A stretch of 64,000 nucleotides of DNA from Halichondria panicea (lineage: Eukaryota > Porifera > Demospongiae > Suberitida > Halichondriidae). The stretch is from assembly GCF_963675165.1 (NCBI RefSeq), contig NC_087386.1:2978169-3042168 (forward strand), read 5' to 3'. Shown one piece after another: positions 1 to 9,200 of the stretch (the stretch's first letter is position 1; each line of letters opens with the position of its first letter). The notes under the pieces are model-generated. The model saw nothing but the letters and a program-made list of their open reading frames with translations. It was not told where the DNA came from and searched no databases. Position numbers and translations under genes: made by a program.

Positions 1-182
1 ATGTAATGTACAGACTTGAATGCTAGAGGTAACTTGAACAGCCTTAACTTTTAAGCTATGAGTGTCTAACTTCAAAATAATTTGTAGCTCATAGGTACCC
101 TTATCACATGATATAACAAAGATGTATACCCTATGCCCACCCCCTAGCGGAGGGTTATTAACATTACAACGACTGTTCTTAC

Positions 183-267
183 GTGACAGGAGAGAAGTGT
201 TGCACTACAGAGGCTTTATCAATCTCGTTGATGATTGTCTTGAGAATATAATCCTTGCTTCTGGCAC
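183..267 (-). CDS. Candidate internal exon, possibly of the QSOX-like gene
   Basis: An 85-base stretch is bounded on the minus strand by an acceptor (acatgtag) and a donor (gtaaga) and is open in one frame. It encodes about 27 residues including DYILKTIINEID. It lies downstream of the QSOX first exon and in the same orientation, and could be the end of the first thioredoxin fold. The phase does not fit directly onto that exon (phase 1 entry against phase 0 exit), so at least one more exon would be needed between them, and I did not find it. It may be a chance open stretch or part of another gene. Confidence 0.3.
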
Positions 268-346
268 CTACATGTAAAGGTGGATTGGGCGTAACTATAG
301 TGAGCTACTCAGTAGTGAATTTTTTATGCACAGGAAAATTGGTTCA

Positions 347-552
347 ACATACAATGGCTACCTGCAAGAAGCTACTCGGGAAACATACAATGACTACCTG
401 CAAGAAGCTACTCGGGAAACATACAATGACTACCTGCAAGAAGCTACTCGGGAAACATACAATGGCTACCTGCAAGAAGCTACTCGGGAAACATACAATG
501 ACTGACTACCTGCAAGAAACTACTCGGGAAACATACAATGACTACCTGCAAT
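347..552. repeat. 36-bp minisatellite, about 5.7 copies
   Basis: Five units start at 347, 383, 419, 455 and 491 with an exact 36-bp period. After a 4-base insertion a sixth partial unit starts near 531. Each unit carries acatacaatg, then acctgcaagaagctactcgg. Because 36 is a multiple of three the array stays open on the plus strand as a repeated 12-residue peptide. That is a by-product of the period and not evidence of a gene. It lies in the presumed intron of the QSOX-like gene. Confidence 0.9.
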
Positions 553-1319
553 ACAGGAAGCTCTAGTCACAGCATACAGTACACTATATCTACTGACACC
601 TGAACGTAAGTACTGTACATGTAGACGCATATACTGTACTATATAGAACACTTAGAAGACACATGAGTGAGAAACTCTCCTGGCTAGATACGGACTACAG
701 TGAAGGAACTTCATCTACTATGCTCGCAGGGAAAGTCACAGGCTCTATTAGTTCCCAAACTGCTATGATGTCTGTGAATTTCTTCCCATAATTATGTGAC
801 AGGCTAGAAGCATAAAACAAAATATCCAATTCCCATTAGTAATGGCCACTATGACAGTGCAAATGTAATACCTTGTAGTGTACGGGAGTGCTCCAGTGGA
901 CTGGGGTCATTCGCGCTAAAAAACTGCAAGGAAACACCGACAGAATAAATACGGCACTACGTACATGTGCACGACAATTCATAATAATTGTTAGCCTATA
1001 AAAACACATTACACATGGACGTAGACATGCAGCCATCGAATAAGAGGTTTATTATACAAATACTGTACAATAATAACATGCATGGTACTCAGACATCGTT
1101 TATATTCAACACGTACCCACAAACACAGTCTATGTACATGTACCTGTAACCATCCCTACAAGGTACCTACAGCAAACCCCTTCACACTAGAAGGAAGCTA
1201 AGGGCTTCAGAAACCTTTAGCAGTCGATATACCAAAATTAATAGGTGATTAAGGTGGTCTTTTGTGCACTGTAAGTACGCACACGCACACAGAGGCTGAA
1301 CAACTCAAGGTACAAGTAC

Positions 1320-1670
1320 CTTCAGAGTGGGATAAGCCTGTACTTTATTCCTATCACAGGCCTTCTGGCTGTCTTTTGATCCAGTGCACTCAACCACCCC
1401 TAGTTTGAACGTAGAAGACCACGCCTTCAACTCCGCCCCTATCTCCTTCATGACAGGGGCAAAATGTTGACAGTGGCCACACCAACTCGAGTAAAACTCA
1501 ATCATCCAGAGTGTCTTGCTCGAGGTGACAGCTCTGTCGAGTGCGTTTCCTTGGAAACAATGTATCCCGGGGGTAGGTGGGTCATACAGAGCACATGTAT
1601 CTGCGAGGGCGGGAAGGGCAAGCATGAGCAGCACCGGCACCATTGCTAGGAGAACAGCCGGGGGAGACAT
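1320..1670 (-). CDS. QSOX: Quiescin sulfhydryl oxidase, first coding exon (partial gene)
   Basis: QSOX enzymes introduce disulfides into secreted proteins, passing electrons through a thioredoxin domain to an FAD-bound Erv domain and then to oxygen. This exon encodes 117 residues. The start MSPPAV opens a hydrophobic signal peptide ending near ALPALA (residue 23). A thioredoxin fold follows, with the active site WCGHC at about residues 67-71 and the cis-proline segment YPTLK at the end. The spacing ALYDP...EFYSSWCGHC...FAPVMKEI matches QSOX better than ordinary PDI. The exon ends in frame at AAG, followed by a gtactt donor. An ATG 17 codons upstream is possible, but it would place a basic leader before the signal peptide. 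The rest of the gene lies to the left, mostly outside the window. The family call is firm; QSOX1 versus QSOX2 cannot be told. Confidence 0.8.
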
Positions 1671-2267
1671 CTTGTACCTCCACTGTATGGGGATTACACA
1701 ACATAACACACATTTATACATACAAGAATTTACACTACATTGCTACAATTATAATTACAAGACTGCTGCACTCAACAGGCACAGAAGAGCCTAAGTGGAG
1801 TAGGTACGTGTATAGTCTATAGTCCTGTACTAGTATGTGTATGCGTATGTATGTGTACGTGTAGGTCATGATCAATAATTACATGTACAGTTACAATAAT
1901 ACACAACAAATCCTACCTTCAACCATTCACTTGCCTTGATATACTAGACTAGGCTCACTAGACTAGACACACTAGACCCACTATTAATAAAAAAAAAAGT
2001 GTAAAAAATCTGATTTAAAGCACAACGAATTCACATTAGAGCCTCGCCCCCTTCCCATTGAGGTCACATTGGGAGCCCATAAAAGAGAAGGGATTCTCTT
2101 TACATGGGCTCCTGCTAATACGTATACTAAAGGCATGCAGAATACAATTTTAACATAGTCAATCTTGAAAACACAGTTAGAAAGAAGGGGGAAAACGACG
2201 ATGAAAACAACACCGACTGCAGTAACACACGTACAAAAATAGCACACATAATAAGATATCAACAGGG
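1671..2267. other. Non-coding interval between QSOX-like and CLOCK-like genes
   Basis: Upstream region of the QSOX-like gene and probable 3' UTR of the CLOCK-like gene, both on the minus strand. I see AT-rich sequence, simple gtatgtgtac-type runs near 1830-1860 and a short direct repeat of cactagac near 1955-1975. No open frame here resembles a protein family. Confidence 0.6.
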
Positions 2268-4770
2268 TCAATGACCACCAAACATATTACTGAGTGTTTG
2301 AATCTGAGACACAACAGGTGATACAAAAGACTGTTGTTGCAGCTGGTGCCTGTTATTTAGTCCGAGGGAGTCACACACCAGATTATTGTGCATTGCTAGG
2401 GAGCGTGCAGGGGAGTTGCTATCGTTGTGTGTGGATGAAGGGCTGTGCATAGAGAAAGTGTTATCAGCTTGCGGAGAAAACTGTGGGGGGTAAAATGAGT
2501 TATTGCCGGCCAAAGAGTCATACATTCCAAGGTGGGATGTGGGGGTGGAGGGTAGTACAGTAGAGTGACTGGAGGTACGTTGCAGTACGTTTGTTGTGCT
2601 TGGAGCGGGAGAAGGGCCAGGGGAGTACATGTGTGAGCTTGGTGAAAAGGGGGAGTAGGCTGTTGCCGGTGTGGGTGGGCCTGATTGGGAGACATACTGC
2701 TGGTTGTGAGTGTAGAGTCCGTGTTGATTCTGTGGAGGAACCGATTGTGGGGTGGAAGGGTTTGATCCATGTACAGGGCTGACACTTCGATCCATGGCAG
2801 ACGATACTGGCATATTTACGGAACCTGAGATGTTACTGGGCAATGAACTGAAGGACTTTACATTTTCTGTTGGGGCTAGAAACTTTGACCCTGAAGTTCC
2901 AACCGGTTGACTTCCAGCTGAAATACACTGCAGGACTTGTTGAGAGACTTGGTAGAATTGATTCCTTTCCGCTTCAAACAGTTTTTGCTGTTCCAACAAT
3001 CTCTGCTGCATCTCGAATATTTCTCTATTCTTTCTCTCGAGCTCTTTCTGTATATCAATGAGGCCTTGCGGCATCATTTGATTGGACGGAACAAAAGATG
3101 GAAGAGGTGGTTCCATCTGCCTGCCTGGAGGATTCATCCACGACGTTTGGGGTGCCTGTACGTATTAAGCAGCATACATGGTACGTACATGTAGTATAAA
3201 AATAGGATTAAAGACTTATAATTAACAATGAGCTAAAGTACATTGTACATGTGTGTCTATGTATGGTGTGAAAGGGTCAGACAATGACAACATTAGCTGA
3301 ATAGGTTACACTACTGACTGTGTTACTTCTTAATACATATATATACTCACCACTCACCTGCATGAGACGGGCTGCCTGTTGTTGCAGCAGAGGTACGGGC
3401 ATCTTCCTAGGGACGCGTTCGAGAAAAGTTGTATCCTGTGAATCTTGACCGAGCATGTTTGAAGACACGAGTCTTTCAACTAGAGGGTTCTGTTGTAAGT
3501 TAGGGGGCAATTGCTTCTCAGGGAACGAAGATGTGTGCACACTTGAAGGCGAAATCACATACTCTTGTTCAACTTCGAGATCGGGAAGATATTTTCGACC
3601 GCGGTAAAATCGATGCTCAGGTAGAACTTGATCCGAGCCGAGAACACGATTGGTGAAAAGAATGTGGTCTGGTTTGTTAATCCAGGGATTGTAGGAAGTG
3701 TACGTCTTGGAGATAAGCCATATATACCTGCCACTCTTGGTCATTAAACGATATGGTGAAGTTACACCCAATCCTGTCTTGGTCAGCGAGGAGATACTGT
3801 CAGCCACGTCAGAGAGGTGGTAGGGATCAACATAGTCAAAAAAAGAGGTACCGATCAGCTCAGAAGAACTAAAGCCAATAATCAGAATAGCATGCTTCTC
3901 GATCGAAATGATTCGCCCCTCTTTACTCACTCGGAGTTCGAATTCGAAATTGATGTCGTTTGTAGCAACTGGGAGATCAACGTGAAGGAGAGAGGTAGGT
4001 AGTTTTCCAATGAGTAGTACATAGTGCTGCTCGTCTGGAAGAGGAACCAAATCAATCGCATTCTCATCGGGACTGAGAGGATTCTCATCTAAAGCTTCGG
4101 CCGCTCCCCACTTGCGAAGGTAGACAAGGCATTTGAATGGCAGGAATTGTGGGGGCCCACCTGTCTCACCAGGATAGAGTTGGAGATGGAGTGTGCAGAT
4201 TTGAGCAGGGTAACTCGTCACAGTAGAATTAGGAAGCCGGTGGCCATTCGAAGATCTGAAAAATGACTGGAACATTTCCTTGTCTTTGTCGTGAATGTAG
4301 TCGTACCAATTTCGTCCAATGAGTCGACTCTGGGTGTAACCTAGCAGAGAAGTAACAAGGGAATTTGAGAACATAATGCGACCAGAATCAGATATCATTA
4401 TCAGAAATGAATCTTGGGAGTTGAGCACAAGCTTCAAAGCATCTCCTCTGTCAATTACTGACTTGCTTTCCTTCGGCAGAGGTAAGGGTGCTCCGAGATG
4501 AGTGAGGTGGTGATACACTTTCAGGCAAGTGATGGCTTCTTTCAGTGTGGCCACTTTGTCAATTTTCTTTGGAACGTGTCTTTGACTGAGTAGAGTTAGG
4601 AGCACAATTAGCTCATCAAAGTATTGATTCATCAAAACACGTCGTTTCTGCTCGCTTTCTTTTCGACCTCGTTTCGGAGAATTTGGCGCTTCATCTTTGA
4701 GCTCATCTTCATGAATAACTGGTGAGGAAGAGACGGATGATGCTTCACGTTTGGGCTTTCGACTAGGCAT
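2268..4770 (-). CDS. CLOCK: CLOCK/NPAS2-like bHLH-PAS transcription factor
   Basis: Partner of BMAL/ARNTL in the animal circadian activator, binding E-boxes in the nucleus. Two coding exons, 3358..4770 and 2268..3155, join in phase 0 (LMQ/APQ) to give 766 residues, close to vertebrate CLOCK length. The start ATG lies six bases after a clear acceptor (caatgcag), so a 5' UTR intron is likely. bHLH spans about residues 36-84 (ESEQKRR basic region, KKIDKVATL in helix 2). PAS-A is about 115-235, with NSLVTSLLGY. PAS-B is about 262-370, with GTSFFDYV and YIWL. A glutamine-rich coiled coil at about 502-545 (ERKNREIFEMQQ) lies where CLOCK carries its exon-19 coiled coil. The rest is Ser/Pro/Gln-rich activation sequence. 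AHR- or ARNT-type bHLH-PAS factors are less likely because of this C-terminal coil. Assignment to CLOCK rather than a CLOCK-like paralogue is by motif reading only. Confidence 0.82.
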
Positions 4771-4873
4771 GGCTCCTGCATTGAGAATAACATACAATAA
4801 GAGGAAGCAGATATCTGTGTATCTAACAATCTTCAACATACACTGTATATATATTATTAGTTTGAACACACGC

Positions 4874-4962
4874 ACACTACGTTTGAAGACATGTGTTTTT
4901 GGACACTACGTTTGAAGACATGTGTTTTTGGACACTACGTTTGAAGACATGTGTTTTTGGAC
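4874..4962. repeat. 29-bp tandem repeat, three copies, upstream of CLOCK
   Basis: Three near-identical 29-bp units contain acactacgtttgaagacatg followed by tgtttttg. The gtttgaag core starts at 4881, 4910 and 4939. The array lies about 100-190 bp upstream of the CLOCK start codon, within its probable promoter or 5' UTR. Each unit has an ACGT core next to GAAGACATGTG, so it could be a repeated binding site, but that is a guess. Confidence 0.9.
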
Positions 4963-5512
4963 AACGAGATGATGTTAAGCTGCATATAGTATTTAGAGAC
5001 AGACATCATTCGCCTTTTTGGACAGATTGGCATGTGTAACTGGTACTATGAATATGATTAATCATAGTGGGCGGTAACCGCAGTTAGAATGTTGCCTGCG
5101 CCTGCAAGAGTCAATTTTGTATGCCACTAGCTCTAACTTGACTCGGCGTGTTCGTCAACTATCGTTGTATTTGACTGATAGAATTACTGCTATTCATAAT
5201 GATCGAGCCACGCCATTTGAGTGCTGCAATCTGATTCAGCAAATTTTCTGCAGTGACGCACGCCCTGACATGGCAGTGGGTCCCAACCCTACGTGAGCGT
5301 CCAGGGTTGGGCCATGCCCAACTAGGGTCCTGGTGCGTACAATAAATATGCGTACATGTCGGTGTAAGAGTTCATTACGAATCTACCTTAACAAAGGTAC
5401 ACTCACAATGGGATGTCCTCAATGTCAATTGAAAATAAAAAGAAGCACATTTCAATTATGGCAGGTAATTTTCTGTTCTCGCTAGTGTACCGATTATGCA
5501 CCGATTATGCAC

Positions 5513-5802
5513 CTATCAATGTGTTGCCCCACTACCCCCCCCCCCCAGGAAGGGTCAAGCTAACATGGACGACCCTAGGTAAAATTCCCCCTGGTGGGGA
5601 GGATTTTGTGTTCAAATTCCCCAATTCTCCCCAGTCAACACGGGGGTTTTGAGCCCCAAGCAGTTGCAAACATCAAAACAGGTTGTAAAACAGTTACTAC
5701 GCAAGGCCAGGTAAAATCCCCGAGTATGGGGTCAACATTTCACGTCAAATTCCCTGTAGGCCCTCTGTCTGGGGGGGGGGTAGTGGGGTAACACATTGAT
5801 AG
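5513..5802. mobile_element. MITE-like element with poly-C terminal inverted repeats
   Basis: A 290-bp unit has about 30-bp terminal inverted repeats: ctatcaatgtgtt, then gccccactac and a C run at the left, mirrored at the right end (G run, tagtggggta, acacattgatag). It has no coding capacity. It is probably a non-autonomous DNA transposon; the superfamily is unknown. Confidence 0.7.
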
Positions 5803-6260
5803 CTAGGTACTAAAAGTATACATTATAAATATGACTACTCAATAAGTGGTGATGTGTGCACAGGGTATAAGTCAATAAAAAGGCTATGAAACTTTAAAAG
5901 GCTTTCACACATACATACTCTCCACAACAGACTCCGTCTAACTTAACTAGCTATCTACAAGATTTATAGTACAAACTAGCACATGTAGACTACTCTGTAG
6001 CTAGCTACGTACATAAAGAAGGGGTACTCACATTTCTGATGTCTGTTCAGCCTTTAATTGCAACTACCTAGTACTTCTGTGATTCTACACACACACACAC
6101 GCCACACACATACGTACACAAGTTTGTCAATACCAAAATAATTTCAATAGCTCGTGCAGATTGACCACGCCCATCTTATTCATTTGTCATGAAAATAAAA
6201 AATAAAGCAAAAATCAGCAAAAGAATGATTCCTGATCTGTTCAAAAACATTCTAATTAGT

Positions 6261-9200
6261 TTATGCAGCCTTTACAAAGGACAGAGGGAATATCCCAGAG
6301 GCTCCATTGCAGGATCCTTCACACCACTCATTGTTGACTGCACGTGTGAATTGGAAAAGATTAACAATAATAATAAGTGGTACATTTGGCAAGCAGGTGT
6401 GCATGATAGAAAGGAATGTAAATTTGGCAACATGCACACCGCCTGTATGTAGCTTAGCTGCTTTAGACCAACCAAACTTGTGCTAATAATGCCTGCTGCA
6501 CCTACATCGACGACTTACTCTCTGTGGTGACTTGAATCTTGTCCCCGGCTGTGAAAGACAGTTCATCCTCAAATTGTCCCGTGTAATCGTAAATAGCCAC
6601 CATCTCTCTAATCACCTCCTCAGCATCATTCTCAGGCGATGACTGCATAAAACGAATCACATATATACTGATAGCTATACTCAAGATGGTTTCATCTACA
6701 CGTAGGATTAAAAGTTTGGGGGGGGGGGTTTAACACATGCTGCAAAATGTTTGGCCACTTCCACATTTGTTGACCACACCCCTATTACATGCTAGTGCAT
6801 CACAGTAGATCTAGTTACATATTGCATCATGGACAGTACTAATGTGATGTTATTATTCACCGGGGGGAGGCTGTGCATTTTGGGGGGGAAGGTTCACCCC
6901 CAAAATGCCCCCCCCCCCCCCCCACCAGATGAAACCCTGTATACTGTATACCATATTACTGGAATGTTTTGCGAGCATCAAACATGTGAACTTTGCAAGG
7001 GTTGATCAATTCGCAACAATAAAATCGCAAAACCTAATTATTAACACACGATCCTTGACAGAACGCAATAGTTAGATCGCAAAGGGTTAAATTGTCTGCT
7101 GATTTGGCTCATTTGCAAAGGTTTTTCATCCGCAAAATATTATAGTAACACGGTACCGTAGAAACTGGATTATTAGCGCATGCACTTTTGGGGTCAATAG
7201 CAGAGCTCTATACGCTTATATTCGAGAATGCGCCTATAATGCAGTCATTTTCGAGCCCCACCCAGTAATCGGATATCTCTGTGATGAGAGCTGACTCGTA
7301 AACTGGCTAGAAAGTGAGCAAGCAAGGCAAGCAGGCAACCTTAACTGGATCTATATCATACTATTATGTTACAGTTCATTTTACAGTTCATTTACATTCA
7401 TTTTGACCAGGAACTTGGAATAAAAGGACCTCATCCATGTCTCACATTCTCAGCATGATCAGACAAGGTAACAGCATGCCCAAAGAGTCCTTCCAGATGG
7501 ATATCACCAGCTATATAGCTATCATGCACTGTATAAGCTAACTAGTTCATAGATCAATTCTAAAATTTCACTTCAATTCGAGTATAAAAAGCCTGCAGTT
7601 GAGCATGCGCTTAAAATAAAGATACGCTTATAGTTGAGTAAGCGCTAATAATCCAGTTTCTACGGTAGGTACTTTTCCCCGGTGCAAATTTCTGAATGGT
7701 ATATCATAGGACCATTGCAGATAATAATTTCGCAGCTTTAAATATTGGATAAATTAAATCTGAAAAATCACACCATAGAAAATATCCCGCTATACAATAC
7801 ATGTCGAAGGTTAATGGTACGAATGTTTAACACTGTACTCTATTTGAACTGTATCAACAATGTATAGTTTTTTTAATCTCAGCTTTTATTTTTACTGTGT
7901 GGATATAAATTTCCCTCTGCTTTTCTGACACCTCTGCTTTTCTGACAGAATTTCATGTACGTACGTACAGGTACATACTGTTTTCCCACGTTAAAACAAG
8001 TGCATTTGAGGGTACATGTATAGACCGACATACACACGTGTTTTGTTTACTCCGACAAGTTTGTAACTGCATAACACACACTCACTCCTGAATATACCGT
8101 ATAGCGGATATAAATTATTTCGAGGGTGTAAATATTCGCGGTTTTTCTTAATTCAGTACGTACCGCGAACATTTATACCCACGAATTTGATATCACATGC
8201 ATGCATGCAAAAAGTACCCTCGAAATATACCCAGTATACGGTACACACTGTACCTCATGCTTGTCATAAGCCCATAGTGTCAGTCTGAAGCCATCATCCA
8301 GATTCTTGACAACCTGCTTGTAGACTGCTTCGTTTGCCACTTCTTTGCGGTCTCCATTCTTCTTGATACTCCAAAGAGTCAGAGAGCCCTGAGGAACACT
8401 GAACTTATTGCAAATGGCTTCTTCCAGCTGGTTATAAGAGCTGGTGCTGCTCAAACGAAGGGCCCTAGTCGTCGAGTAGTGCACTTTGACAGTCATCGTT
8501 GATGGTTGCTGGGGAAAATGGTAAACAATTTGCCACCTTAATTAATTATAAGTGACTACAATGCATGGTGATAATTTAATTTGTACTAATTAACTTACAA
8601 TTTAACACATTAAGAATGTCACTTAACACACTTCTCACTACCCTTTGCTCATGCAGTTAATTGACAGTTAGCACAAATGCACTTACTCACTGCCCTTTGA
8701 TTTGAGAACTAAAAAAACGCAGAACTCCCTTACAAATAAGTTACATACTTTGGGTGAAGGTGATCGGCTCTGTGGACGGTGAGCATTCAGTTCAGGCTTG
8801 GTGTGTTTCAACGGGCTGGTCCTAGGAGGACCATTTTCTTTCAATACATTCCCGTCAGGATGAAATGGGGGCGGAGGGAGATCGGGCTTAGGGGGGCGTA
8901 TACCTGACGAGTTCTTGAAGGAGGTATTTTGGTTGCTGAGACTTGAAACACGTGGTCGTATCTTCATACTGGGGGCAGGTGGGGGCACCTCAGGTTTGGG
9001 TAATTTGGAGGCCTTGCTGGGAGGTTTTGGGGAGGAGGAGGGTGACTTGTGACCTTGTACTCCTACAAACCCCACATATGAGTCTTGGTCCACTACTGAT
9101 GATACAACCTGAGGCAACAGGAGAGTATTATGATTTCAAATTCATTTGCAACACTTGATAACAAAACATGCCAACAATCTATTTCACATACTTGTCTGAC

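Larger units (their letters stand above)
4771..6260. other. Intergenic region between CLOCK-like and NCF2-like genes
   Basis: This interval holds the 5' region of the CLOCK-like gene, the 29-bp repeat, the MITE-like element at 5513-5802 and the 3' flank of the NCF2-like gene. A hairpin near 5282-5325 has arms cccaaccct and agggttggg. No coding exon could be supported. Confidence 0.6.

Noticed and set aside
347-552. CRISPR-like array
   Set aside because: Units are contiguous without unique spacers and the genome is eukaryotic, so this is a minisatellite.
255-566. 103-codon open frame with repeated CKKLLGKH peptide
   Set aside because: It is the translation of a 36-bp minisatellite; the period being a multiple of three keeps it open by chance.
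2396-2785. 129-codon proline/histidine-rich frame on the minus strand
   Set aside because: It is an out-of-frame shadow of the CLOCK-like C-terminal exon.
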